DNA of 64,000 bases, taken from positions 1-64,000 of the forward strand of contig JAUSNJ010000154.1 of NCBI GenBank assembly GCA_030645355.1, read 5' to 3'. The notes beneath the pieces were generated by a model that made no database searches, was not told the origin of the DNA, and was given only the letters and a program-made list of their open reading frames with translations. The stretch comes from Rhodoferax sp. Lineage in GTDB: Bacteria; Pseudomonadota; Gammaproteobacteria; Burkholderiales; Burkholderiaceae_C. A program made the position numbers and the translations under genes. Shown piece after piece: positions 56,641-64,000 of the stretch (positions are counted from its first letter, which is position 1; each line of letters begins with the position of its first letter).

Positions 56641-57063
56641 ATGGCCTTTGGAACACTGGACGACACCCTGGACGCCGACACGGAAGTCATGAACGAGATC
56701 AACATGACGCCACTGGTCGACGTGATGCTGGTCCTGCTCATCATCTTCATCATCACCGTGCCGGTCATGAAGCACGCCATCACCGTGGCCCTACCCAGCG
56801 CCACGGCACAGCCGCTGGCGACCAAGCCGGAAACCCTACAACTCAGCGTGGATGCCCAGGGGACCATCTTCCTGAACCAGAGCCCGCTGGTGGAGGCCGA
56901 GCTGGCCACACGGCTGCAGGCCGAAGCGCGCAAGGAGCCGCAGCCCGAGCTACACATCCGGGGCGACAAGGCGGTGCGCTACGAGTTTGTGGCACAGGCC
57001 ATGGCGCAGGCGCAGCAGGCGGGACTGCGCAAGATTAACTTTGTGACCGAGCCCAAGCACTAG
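56641..57063 (+). CDS. exbD: ExbD proton channel subunit
   Basis: 140 residues. One helix with the proton-conducting Asp in INMTPLVDVMLVLLIIFIIT (about 28), then a periplasmic domain. Last gene of the piuC-tonB-exbB-exbD operon. Confidence 0.96.
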   Translation: MAFGTLDDTLDADTEVMNEINMTPLVDVMLVLLIIFIITVPVMKHAITVALPSATAQPLATKPETLQLSVDAQGTIFLNQSPLVEAELATRLQAEARKEPQPELHIRGDKAVRYEFVAQAMAQAQQAGLRKINFVTEPKH

Positions 57064-57089
57064 CCCCTACGCTCCGCCGCTGCGTCTGG

Positions 57090-57497
57090 TTACAGGCCGA
57101 TGGCAGCCACGCCGGCCTTGGCGACCTGCGCGTCCTCGGTGGACTTGACGCCGCTGACGCCCACAGCGCCCAGGCACTGGCCGTCCTTCAGAATCGGCAC
57201 GCCGCCTTCGAGCATGCCTTCAAGGCCGGGTGCACTCAAGAACGAGACGCGCCCGCCGTTGATCATGTCTTCATAGATTTTGGTTTCGCGCCGTCCCAGA
57301 GCGGACGTGCGCGCCTTGCCGGGCGCAATGTGCGCTGAGATGGGTGCTGCGCCGTCCAGGCGCTGGAACCACAACAAATGGCCGCCATCGTCGACGATGG
57401 CGATGCTGACCGCCCAGTTGTTTTTCAGGGCCTCAGCCTCAGCCGCTGCGGCAATGGCTTTGACGTCGGCAAATTCAAGAACAGATTTGGTTTTCAT
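57090..57497 (-). CDS. GlcG/HbpS family heme-binding-type protein
   Basis: 135 residues from MKTKSVLEFADVKAIAAAAE. Family pattern: NWAVSIAIVDDGGHLLWFQR, PGKARTSALGRRE, GGVPILKDGQCLGAVGVSG. Some members bind haem or cobalamin; others act in small-molecule metabolism. No signal peptide in this start; a longer in-frame start at 57569 is less likely. Convergent with exbD. Confidence 0.9.
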   Translation of the reverse strand: MKTKSVLEFADVKAIAAAAEAEALKNNWAVSIAIVDDGGHLLWFQRLDGAAPISAHIAPGKARTSALGRRETKIYEDMINGGRVSFLSAPGLEGMLEGGVPILKDGQCLGAVGVSGVKSTEDAQVAKAGVAAIGL

Positions 57498-57628
57498 GGT
57501 GGAAGGCTCCTCAAGACAATTGGTTTTTGGCGGTAGGGTGCAAGCATAACCCCCGACAGCAAGACCCATTGCATACCGGTTTGCACAACAGCCTCACACT
57601 AATTGGGGCCAATTCCAGACGAAATGTC

Positions 57629-57656
57629 TTGAAGCTGCCTTGAGAAACCCTAGAAT
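57629..57656 (+). promoter_or_regulatory. Sigma-70-like promoter of BI-1 gene
   Basis: TTGAAG (57629-57634), 16-bp spacer, TAGAAT (57651-57656). It lies 41-69 bp before the start. CTTGAAG...CCCTAGAAT also resembles sigma-32 spacing, so stress control is possible. Confidence 0.45.
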
Positions 57657-57697
57657 CCCCCCATCTGCAGCCTGCAGACACTGAAGGAGTTTTCACT

Positions 57698-58393
57698 ATG
57701 ACTGACCGCATCACCACTTTGAACCTTGACCAGGGCTATATCAGCTCTGGTGCAGAGCGCAACAAGGTCTTGCGCAATACCTACATGCTTCTGGCCCTGA
57801 GCCTGATGCCCACTGTGCTGGGCGCCTGGCTGGGTGTCGAACTGGGACTCGCGGCCCTGTTCCGCGGCTGGCTGGGCATGCTGCTGTTCATTGGCGTGGC
57901 GTTTGGGCTTATTTACGGCATCGAGAAGACCAAGAACTCCGCAGCCGGCGTGCCTATGTTGCTGGCCTTCACCTTCTTCATGGGCCTGATGCTCTCTCCG
58001 ATGATCCAGTCCACCCTGGGCTTCAAGAATGGCCCTCAGCTGATCATGACGGCGTTTGCCGGTACGGCTGGCGTGTTCATGGGCATGGCGGCGCTCTCCA
58101 GCGTCATCAAGCGTGACCTCTCCGGCATGGGCAAGTTCCTGTTTGTCGGCCTGATCATGCTGGTCATTGGTGGCTTGATCAATGTTTTTGTGGGCTCCAC
58201 CACCGGCATGATCGTGCTGTCCATGGTCAGCATCGGCATCTTCAGCGCCTACATGCTGTATGACCTCAAGCGCATCATCGACGGCGGCGAGACCAACTAC
58301 ATCAGCGCCACGCTGGCCCTGTATCTGGACATCATCAATGTGTTCCAGAGCCTGCTGGCACTGTTGGGCATCTTTGGTGGCGAGCGCGACTGA
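57698..58393 (+). CDS. Bax inhibitor-1 (BI-1)/YccA family membrane protein
   Basis: 231 residues, seven predicted helices. AAGGAG precedes ATG by eight bases. Family stretches: NTYMLLALSLMPTVLGAWLG, SAYMLYDLKRIIDGGETNYI and SATLALYLDIINVFQSLLAL. E. coli YccA modulates FtsH; others are ion channels. Ends before a strong terminator. Confidence 0.93.
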   Translation: MTDRITTLNLDQGYISSGAERNKVLRNTYMLLALSLMPTVLGAWLGVELGLAALFRGWLGMLLFIGVAFGLIYGIEKTKNSAAGVPMLLAFTFFMGLMLSPMIQSTLGFKNGPQLIMTAFAGTAGVFMGMAALSSVIKRDLSGMGKFLFVGLIMLVIGGLINVFVGSTTGMIVLSMVSIGIFSAYMLYDLKRIIDGGETNYISATLALYLDIINVFQSLLALLGIFGGERD

Positions 58394-58435
58394 TAGATCG
58401 CTGGTCCGGTCGCAAGACCAACCCTAAGACCCAAA

Positions 58436-58458
58436 AAAAGGCCCATTTCGGGCCTTTT
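58436..58458 (+). terminator. Intrinsic terminator after BI-1 gene
   Basis: AAAAGGCCC (58436-58444) pairs with GGGCCTTTT (58450-58458), five-base loop ATTTC. Confidence 0.9.
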
Positions 58459-58535
58459 CTGCGTTCAATCCGAGCGATGATCATTCAATCCACGACCACC
58501 TTGGCCGATATACAAACCACTCCACACCACGACCC

Positions 58536-58931
58536 ATGACTGCACGCCTGATCCTTCTCGCCATAACGCTGACTATGGCTCTGACTCTGGGTGGTTGTGA
58601 TGCCGTCACCGCACTGATGGCCGACCCCAAGGCCGCCCAGCGCATCGCCGACTCCAAGGCCATTGGCAGCGCCTGCCGCCACGGGCTGCGCAGCATTGAA
58701 GACTGCTACCGGCTGAACGAAAAAGCCTCCAAGGCCGCGATCTTTGACGGCTGGAAAGAGATGGACCAGTACATGCGCGACAACAAGATCGAAGGCATTG
58801 CACCGACAGCCGACAAGGCGCCCCAGCCGGTAGAGGAAATCATCGACGAAAAAGCCAGCGACAGCGCTGGCAAAGACAAACCGGGTGCGTCCAAATCCAA
58901 GCCCAAGCCCGCCGACAAAGCCGCGCACTGA
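58536..58931 (+). CDS. Small lipoprotein, unknown function
   Basis: 131 residues. MTARLILLAITLTMALTLGG followed by Cys is a lipobox. The mature part has two Cys (ACRHGLRSIEDCYRLNEKAS) that may form a disulphide and a Lys/Asp/Ala-rich C-terminal tail. I do not recognise the family. It is convergent with rlmD. Confidence 0.8.
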   Translation: MTARLILLAITLTMALTLGGCDAVTALMADPKAAQRIADSKAIGSACRHGLRSIEDCYRLNEKASKAAIFDGWKEMDQYMRDNKIEGIAPTADKAPQPVEEIIDEKASDSAGKDKPGASKSKPKPADKAAH

Positions 58932-58964
58932 ACAAGCCGCAACGCTTGTCGCTACGCGCAGTCT

Positions 58965-60431
58965 CTAGTCCTGCAGGTCAAACACCGCCATGCTTTCCAC
59001 GTGCGCCGTGTGCGGAAACATGTTGACCACACCCGCCGACGAACACCTGTAGCCCCCCTGCTGCACCAGCACGCCCGCATCGCGTGCCAACGTGGCCGGA
59101 TTACAGCTGACGTACACGATGCGCTTGGGTGCGTTCCAGCTCTTCTCCGAATCGGAGGCCGTGCCGTCAGCCACCCGCTGGCGGATAGCAGCCAGGGCCT
59201 GCACCAGCGCAAACGCACCCTCGCGCGGCGGGTCTACCAGCCACTTGTCGGCGGCACCATCGCCGACCAGCATCTCCGGTGTCATCCCGAAGAGGTCACG
59301 CGCTACGAATTTTGTAGCACATAGAGCACGTTTTCCGAGGGCTGCAGCCTGATTGAGCTTGAGGTTTTCGCGGGAACGCTCGACCAGGGACTCGGCACCC
59401 TCCACGCCCAGCACTTCGCGGGCCTGCGTGGCCAGCGGCAGCGTAAAGTTGCCCAGCCCGCAGAACCAGTCAATCACCCGCTCGTGCGGAGCCACCGCCA
59501 GCAGGCCCAGGGCACGCGACACCAGCACCCGGTTGATATGGGGATTCACCTGCGTGAAATCGGTGGGACGAAACGGCATGGTGATGCCAAAGTCGGGCAA
59601 GGAATAGGCCAGTTGCACCGTCTCGTGACCGGGCACTTCATCCAGGCGATGCACCGTCTCCAGCCCCTTGGGTTGCAGCCACCACTGCACGCCCGGGTGG
59701 GCCACGGCAAACCCGCGCAAACGGTTCAGGTCAGCGTCGCCCAACGGCGTCAGGTGGCGCAGTACCAGGGCCGTCACATTCCGGGCACAGCCCTCCATGT
59801 CGCCCACCGCCAGTTCGATCTGTGGGCAGGCCTCGACCGCGTCCATGGCGCCGATCAGTTCCCGCAGTGGCATCAGCATGGCGCTGACGTGGGGTGCCAG
59901 CACGCGGCACTCTTTCATATCGGCCACGTAACGGCTTTTGCGTTCGTGAAATCCCACCAGCACGGCACCCTTCTTGCGCACATGCTTGACCGACAGGCGC
60001 GCCCGGTAGCGATAACCCCAGGCCGGGCCTTCGATGGCGCGCAGGATGTTGTCGGGCTTGACCTTGCTGATGTGCCACAGGTTGTCCTCCAGCACCCGCT
60101 GCTTGACGGCCACCTGCGCACCGACATGCAGGTGCTGCATCTTGCAGCCGCCACAGGCGCCTTCGTGCAGGCCAAAGTGCGGGCACTCGGGGCGCACACG
60201 CTGCGAGGATTCGGTATGGATCTCGGTCAGCGTGCCTTTCTCGAAACTGTTCTTGGAGCGGTGTATCTGCGCGCTGACCACCTCGAAGGGCAACGCGCCG
60301 TCAATAAAGACCACCTTGCCATCGGGTTTGTGGGCCACGCCCTGGGCTTCGAGGTCCAGGGATTTCACTTTGAGCCAGCCCTCGGGCAGCGGTTTTTCAG
60401 TGGGAGATTGGGTTGGGTTCACGTCTGTCAT
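58965..60431 (-). CDS. rlmD: 23S rRNA (uracil-5-)-methyltransferase RlmD
   Basis: 488 residues, slightly long. TRAM domain N-terminal; Fe-S Cys cluster [23 protein letters not shown] site [16 protein letters not shown]; catalytic VDPPREGA and [15 protein letters not shown]. Methylates U1939 of 23S rRNA. A repeat copy lies in frame at about residue 370 ([19 protein letters not shown]), between the SAM motif and the catalytic Cys, which explains the extra length. Confidence 0.93.
   Translation of the reverse strand: MTDVNPTQSPTEKPLPEGWLKVKSLDLEAQGVAHKPDGKVVFIDGALPFEVVSAQIHRSKNSFEKGTLTEIHTESSQRVRPECPHFGLHEGACGGCKMQHLHVGAQVAVKQRVLEDNLWHISKVKPDNILRAIEGPAWGYRYRARLSVKHVRKKGAVLVGFHERKSRYVADMKECRVLAPHVSAMLMPLRELIGAMDAVEACPQIELAVGDMEGCARNVTALVLRHLTPLGDADLNRLRGFAVAHPGVQWWLQPKGLETVHRLDEVPGHETVQLAYSLPDFGITMPFRPTDFTQVNPHINRVLVSRALGLLAVAPHERVIDWFCGLGNFTLPLATQAREVLGVEGAESLVERSRENLKLNQAAALGKRALCATKFVARDLFGMTPEMLVGDGAADKWLVDPPREGAFALVQALAAIRQRVADGTASDSEKSWNAPKRIVYVSCNPATLARDAGVLVQQGGYRCSSAGVVNMFPHTAHVESMAVFDLQD
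59299..59350 (+). repeat. Dispersed repeat copy F (inside rlmD, antisense)
   Basis: CGCGCTACGAATTTTGTAGC, then ACATAGAGCACGTTTTCCGA, then GGGCTGCAGCC. More diverged in the second half than copies A-D. Read through without a stop in rlmD on the minus strand. Confidence 0.65.
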
Positions 60432-60512
60432 GCCTGAATTGTCTCAGGTTGGTGGTGGGGACCAAAGATCCGCGTACCATGCGGTTTTCAAAGCAGCATC
60501 AGGAGAGCAACG

Positions 60513-61205
60513 ATGGGAACCATGGTGAACTTTCAGCGCCCCGATGGCAAGACCGTGCAGGGCTATCTGGCGGAGCCGGCACACGTTTCGGGGGCTCCCG
60601 CGGTGGTGGTCATTCAGGAGTGGTGGGGGCTCAATGCGCAAATTCGCGGCGTTGCCGACCGGCTGGCCACTGCCGGCTATCAGGCGCTGGTGCCCGACCT
60701 GTACCGCGGGCAGTCCACCGTGGAGGCCGAGGAGGCGCACCATCTTATGACAGGACTGGATTTTGGCGATGCTGCGTCGCAGGACATTCGAGGTGCCGTG
60801 CAATATCTGAAGACCCGCGCGCCCAAGGTCGCTGTCTCCGGCTTTTGCATGGGTGGCGCGCTGACGCTGCTGGCCATGACCCAGACGCCGGAGGCGGACG
60901 CGGGTGTGGTCTGGTACGGCTGCCCGCCACTGGAATACATAGACGCCAGCAAGATCAAAGCCCCGCTGCTGGGACACTGGGCCACGCAGGACGAGTTTTT
61001 CAAGATTGAAACCATCGACGCGCTGGAAGCCAAGCTGCGCGCGGCCGGTGTCGGTTTTGAATTCCATCGCTACCTGGCCCACCACGCCTTTGCCAACGAG
61101 ACCGCAGTCGGCCCGGGCCGCATTCCGGCCACGCAATTTGATGCGGTGTGGGCACAACAGGCCTGGGACCGCACCCTGCGTTTCCTGGGCCGTACGCTGG
61201 GCTAA
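60513..61205 (+). CDS. Dienelactone hydrolase family protein
   Basis: 230 residues. AGGAG lies seven bases before the ATG. Alpha/beta hydrolase with Cys nucleophile in SGFCMGGALTLL (about 112), Asp in WATQDEFF (about 155) and His in LAHHAFANE (about 190), the Cys-Asp-His triad of DLH enzymes. Could hydrolyse dienelactones of catechol pathways or other lactones/esters. Divergent from rlmD. Confidence 0.93.
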   Translation: MGTMVNFQRPDGKTVQGYLAEPAHVSGAPAVVVIQEWWGLNAQIRGVADRLATAGYQALVPDLYRGQSTVEAEEAHHLMTGLDFGDAASQDIRGAVQYLKTRAPKVAVSGFCMGGALTLLAMTQTPEADAGVVWYGCPPLEYIDASKIKAPLLGHWATQDEFFKIETIDALEAKLRAAGVGFEFHRYLAHHAFANETAVGPGRIPATQFDAVWAQQAWDRTLRFLGRTLG

Positions 61206-61209
61206 GGCG

Positions 61210-61686
61210 CTATTCGCAGGTGGCCTGGCCGGCTGGCTGCTGCGTCGCGCTGCTGTCCAGTGTGCATTGCGCACGCGTCCGGTAGACGAAGTTGACGCCC
61301 TGCCCGTAGCTGCAGGTCAGCAAGGTAAGTTTGCCCCGCTGAGTGACTTTGGCGCCGCTAAGCCTGGTGCTTTTGAGCGCGTCCTTGGGAAGCTCGCACG
61401 ACACATAGGCGTCAAACACGCCATCCGCGGATTCCCACAGGGCCACGTTCTTCAATTGCCGGTAGCGCTGAAAATCGGTGCAGACATCGGTCTCGCCCTT
61501 GTAGGCCTTGGCATCGTCACTGCAGTAGCCGGTGAAGGTGTGTTTCAACTCCTCGTCGCTGGGGCAGGTGCCAACCTGCACGGCCTTTGCCACATCGGGA
61601 CACACCAGCGTTGCGGCCATGGCCACGGGCAAGGCCGCAACCAGTCCAAGAAGCACAAGAACACCACCCGACACAACCGATTTCAT
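61210..61686 (-). CDS. Secreted Cys-rich protein, unknown function
   Basis: 158 residues. MKSVVSGGVLVLLGLVAALP is a Sec signal peptide cleaved near AMAA. Mature part has seven to eight Cys (VCPDVAKAVQVGTCPSDEEL, CSDDAKAY, CTDFQRY) suggesting disulphides. Family not recognised. Four bases from the convergent hydrolase stop. Confidence 0.75.
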   Translation of the reverse strand: MKSVVSGGVLVLLGLVAALPVAMAATLVCPDVAKAVQVGTCPSDEELKHTFTGYCSDDAKAYKGETDVCTDFQRYRQLKNVALWESADGVFDAYVSCELPKDALKSTRLSGAKVTQRGKLTLLTCSYGQGVNFVYRTRAQCTLDSSATQQPAGQATCE

Positions 61687-61723
61687 TCAGGACTCCTGAT
61701 TCACGCGCATTGGGGGTCGACGC

Positions 61724-62761
61724 TCACATCACCGACTGGCGCGTGATGCCCCGGCGGTTGAGGTAGCGTTTGAGCTTGACCAGGGCTTCGTTTTGCACCT
61801 GGCGCACGCGCTCCCGGGTCAGGCCCAAGCGCACGCTCAGCGTGTCCAGGGTCTCGGGGTCGTGGTCATGCAGGCCAAAACGCCCTTCCAGCACCTCCCG
61901 CTCGCGTGGGGACAGCGTGCCAATCCACTCTTCCAGCAACAGGTCGACCTCGTGGGCCAACGTGACGTCTTCCGGGGCCAGCGTCAGCTCGTCCACCAGC
62001 CCGTCCCCCAGGGTCTGGTCGTCGCCGGTGCGGTCCAGCGAGGCATCCAGTGATCGTGGCGCCTCGGCCATGGACAGTAAATCGGCCACGTGGTGAGGCT
62101 CGCTACCCAGCAGTGCAGCAATATCCTCGACGCGAATCCCCTCGGGCCGCTTGGCAACCAGCTCGGAATCGTTCTCCAGCAGCCGGCGCGCCCGCAGCAC
62201 ATGCTGCAGTTCCCGTACCACGTTGACCGGCAGGCGCACGGCGCGGCCTTGGTACATCAACGCCCGGTCCACCGACTGGCGAATCCACCAGGTGGCGTAG
62301 GTCGAGAAGCGGAAACCCCGCTCGGGTTCAAACTTGTCGATGGCGTGCATCAGGCCCAAATTTCCCTCTTCCACCAGGTCGGCCATGGGAACGCCGCGCC
62401 CCATATAGCCCTTGGCAATGCTGACCACCAGGCGCAGGTTGTGCTCGATCATGCTCTGGCGAGCGGCAAAATCACCGGCACGGGCCCGCGTGGCGGTCTC
62501 AAATTCCTGTTGCGGGGTAAACAGCTCGGTTCGGCGCACACTGCGCAGGTAGAGCGATAGCGCGTCGACCGACTCGTCGGTCACGGCGTCATCCGCGGCG
62601 AGTTCGCGCGCGAGCAACTCGACAGCCTGCAATGCTATTGAATCAGGAGCAACATCCTCAGCATCCTCGAGGGCTGGAGGGCTAATTGGCTCTGGGTGAT
62701 GGCCCGCAAGCCCCGGGTCTGCGGCGCTGCTGCCCAAACCACTGTTGCGGGGTTTTTTCAT
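61724..62761 (-). CDS. rpoS: RNA polymerase sigma factor RpoS
   Basis: 345 residues. Regions 1.2-2.4 ([40 protein letters not shown]), 3 and 4 ([40 protein letters not shown]). Stationary-phase and general stress sigma factor. The N-terminal variable part contains a repeat copy that reads [20 protein letters not shown]. It follows nlpD by 11 bp, the classical pcm-nlpD-rpoS order. Confidence 0.97.
   Translation of the reverse strand: MKKPRNSGLGSSAADPGLAGHHPEPISPPALEDAEDVAPDSIALQAVELLARELAADDAVTDESVDALSLYLRSVRRTELFTPQQEFETATRARAGDFAARQSMIEHNLRLVVSIAKGYMGRGVPMADLVEEGNLGLMHAIDKFEPERGFRFSTYATWWIRQSVDRALMYQGRAVRLPVNVVRELQHVLRARRLLENDSELVAKRPEGIRVEDIAALLGSEPHHVADLLSMAEAPRSLDASLDRTGDDQTLGDGLVDELTLAPEDVTLAHEVDLLLEEWIGTLSPREREVLEGRFGLHDHDPETLDTLSVRLGLTRERVRQVQNEALVKLKRYLNRRGITRQSVM
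62630..62690 (+). repeat. Dispersed repeat copy G (inside rpoS, antisense)
   Basis: CAATGCTATTGAATCAGGAG, then CAACATCCTCAGCATCCTCG, then AGGGCTGGAGGGCTAATTGG. The first half is diverged but the CGAGGGCTGGAGG block is clear. In frame in rpoS, N-terminal of region 1.2. Confidence 0.65.
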
Positions 62762-62772
62762 GGCACCATCCG

Positions 62773-63669
62773 TTAGCGGGAGGGCAGGTATTTGACCGGA
62801 TCGACGGGCTTGCCCTGGCGGCGCACTTCAAAGTGCAGCTTCACGCGGTCTGCATCACTGTTGCCCATTTCGGCAATCTTCTGGCCTTTCTTCACCGACT
62901 GGTCTTCCTTCACCAGCAGCGTCTGGTTGTGGGCATAGGCCGTCAGATACATATTGTTGTGCTTGAGGATGATCAGGTTGCCGTAGCCGCGCAGGCCGGC
63001 GCCGGCGTACACCACCTTGCCGTCCGAAGACGCTACGACCGCATCACCTGCCGCACCACCAATGTCCAGTCCCTTGTTCTTGGCCTCGTCAAACCCGGCC
63101 AGCACCGGGCCACTGCCGGGCCAGATCCAGCCCAGGTCTTCCTCACCGCTGGCCGCTGGCGCCGTCACGGCAGCCGTCGTGGCTGCAGGGGCTGAGGCGG
63201 GAGCCGATGCAACCGCAGCCGCCGCTGGCACAGATGCAGGGGTCGAAGCCGGTTTGGAAGACCCCGCGGCTATCGCGGTCGGAGTTGCAGCGCCAGATGC
63301 AACAGGCTTGGCCACAGCAGTGCCTTCAGACGCCACCGGCGGTGTCACCCGCAACACCTGGCCGACCTCGATGCGGTTGGGGTTCTCCAGGCTGTTCCAG
63401 CGGGCTATGTCCTTGTGGCTTTGTCCGGCCTCCAGACCGATGCCAATCAGCGTGTCCTTGGGCTTGACGGTGTAGTAACCCGCCTTGCCTGCATTCTCAA
63501 AGCCTGGGGGCTGTTTCACCGGCACCACGGGTGCAGGCGTCTCCACCCGGCTGGGCACCGAGGCGCGGTCCTCCACGGGCGCATGGCTGAGGGGTTTGGA
63601 GCCGCACGCGGACAACGCCACCACCACCGCAGCTGTCAACCAAACACCGGGACGCATCAAACCAAACAT
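62773..63669 (-). CDS. nlpD: Murein hydrolase activator NlpD
   Basis: 298 residues from [20 protein letters not shown], lipobox LSAC; AAGGAAG upstream fixes the start. LysM domain ([20 protein letters not shown], about 65-110), a long Ala/Pro/Thr linker, and C-terminal LytM domain ([20 protein letters not shown]). The LytM metal site is degenerate: NKGLD instead of HxxxD and KLHFE instead of HLHFE, as expected for an amidase activator. Confidence 0.95.
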   Translation of the reverse strand: MFGLMRPGVWLTAAVVVALSACGSKPLSHAPVEDRASVPSRVETPAPVVPVKQPPGFENAGKAGYYTVKPKDTLIGIGLEAGQSHKDIARWNSLENPNRIEVGQVLRVTPPVASEGTAVAKPVASGAATPTAIAAGSSKPASTPASVPAAAAVASAPASAPAATTAAVTAPAASGEEDLGWIWPGSGPVLAGFDEAKNKGLDIGGAAGDAVVASSDGKVVYAGAGLRGYGNLIILKHNNMYLTAYAHNQTLLVKEDQSVKKGQKIAEMGNSDADRVKLHFEVRRQGKPVDPVKYLPSR

Positions 63670-63680
63670 AAGCACTTCCT

Positions 63681-64000
63681 TCAAGCAACACCCGATTTTA
63701 GGGGGACAAAGTGCACGGTCTCCAAAATGGTCTGGCGTACACCTTGTGGCGTCTTGTCCAGCACCAGCAGGGCCTGCGCGCCCCCCGGTGCGCCCGGCGT
63801 CACCACCGGGGCCACCAGCCGACCGCCAACGGCCAACTGGTCGACCCATGCCTGCGGTACGGCCTCACCACCCGCCGCGGCAATGATGGCCGCATAGGGC
63901 GCGCCCTTGGCGTAGCCCACCATGCCATCGCCAAACAGCAGGTGCAGATTGGCCAGGCGCAGGTGGCGCAGGTTCTCGCGGGCGCGGTCATGCAGGCCGC
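63681..64000 (-). CDS. pcm: Protein-L-isoaspartate O-methyltransferase (5' partial)
   Basis: The last about 106 residues; the N-terminus lies beyond the window. GLHDRARENLRHLRLANLHL, FGDGMVGYAKGAPYAAIIAA and QLAVGGRLVAPV are typical of Pcm. Repairs isoaspartyl residues. Upstream of nlpD-rpoS. Confidence 0.92.
   Translation of the reverse strand, partial: GLHDRARENLRHLRLANLHLLFGDGMVGYAKGAPYAAIIAAAGGEAVPQAWVDQLAVGGRLVAPVVTPGAPGGAQALLVLDKTPQGVRQTILETVHFVPLKSGVA

Noticed and set aside
1-64000. tRNA, rRNA, CRISPR, insertion sequence or prophage
   Set aside because: No cloverleaf-like, spacer-repeat, transposase or phage structural signals seen on reading; gene content is housekeeping and catabolic.

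Overview
The window comes from a high-GC betaproteobacterium, most likely Comamonadaceae (Rhodoferax/Polaromonas-like). This rests on gene order and family content seen here (hom-thrC-moeA-moaD-moaE-clpB; rpsF-priB-rpsR-rplI-dnaB; pcm-nlpD-rpoS; a hemP/DUF1513/DUF2325 iron locus; TRAP carriers). No database search was possible. It looks like ordinary chromosome: I see no insertion sequence, prophage, CRISPR array, tRNA or rRNA, and no gene-free stretch above 300 bases.

Layout. 1-9.7 kb: aromatic catabolism. A 3'-truncated hpd (4-hydroxyphenylpyruvate dioxygenase) has a divergent AsnC-type regulator. After a GT39 membrane glycosyltransferase comes a LysR regulator divergent from an operon of a VOC metalloenzyme, a DctQ/DctM/DctP TRAP transporter, fumarylacetoacetase and maleylacetoacetate isomerase. 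No homogentisate dioxygenase is present. 9.8-24.4 kb: a haem-type lipoprotein divergent from a YhgE/Pip membrane protein, with an FNR-like box between them; a giant DUF748 envelope protein; a CYTH phosphatase/cyclase, a lone ABC ATPase, a ProQ-type RNA chaperone and an MFS carrier; AraC regulator plus a Tat-like LigB/DODA dioxygenase; a GPH sugar carrier overlapping a GNAT gene; and a Cys-rich secreted protein. 24.4-35.1 kb: clpB with a sigma-32-like promoter, moaE, moaD and moeA (interrupted by a reversed dapA-like gene), thrC, hom and alaA.

35.2-48 kb: Mth938-like protein, peroxiredoxin, PIN-PhoH ATPase, dnaB, the rpsF-priB-rpsR-rplI operon, and a fused DUF4212/sodium-solute symporter coupled to ppsA with ppsR divergent. 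47-49.1 kb: AraC regulator and two NTF2-like proteins. 49.3-57.1 kb: iron acquisition. DUF1513-hemP-DUF2325 run one way, and a TonB-dependent receptor, piuC, a 24-codon membrane ORF, tonB, exbB and exbD run the other way, around a Fur-like box. 57-64 kb: HbpS-like protein, BI-1 family protein, a lipoprotein, rlmD, a dienelactone hydrolase, and the rpoS-nlpD-pcm stress locus (pcm cut by the window end).

The most interesting cross-cutting signal is a dispersed repeat of about 50-60 bp, found in at least seven copies. It has a TGCTAT...ATAGC half followed by an ACGAGGGCTAG half. Four copies lie inside reading frames (DUF748 protein, AlaA C-terminus, RlmD, RpoS N-terminus) without breaking them. 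The two sense-oriented copies are read in the same phase, and so are the two antisense copies. Another copy forms the phoH terminator. Two further intergenic structures stand out: an 86-bp long-stem element between phoH and dnaB, and a 77-bp hairpin ahead of the peroxiredoxin gene.
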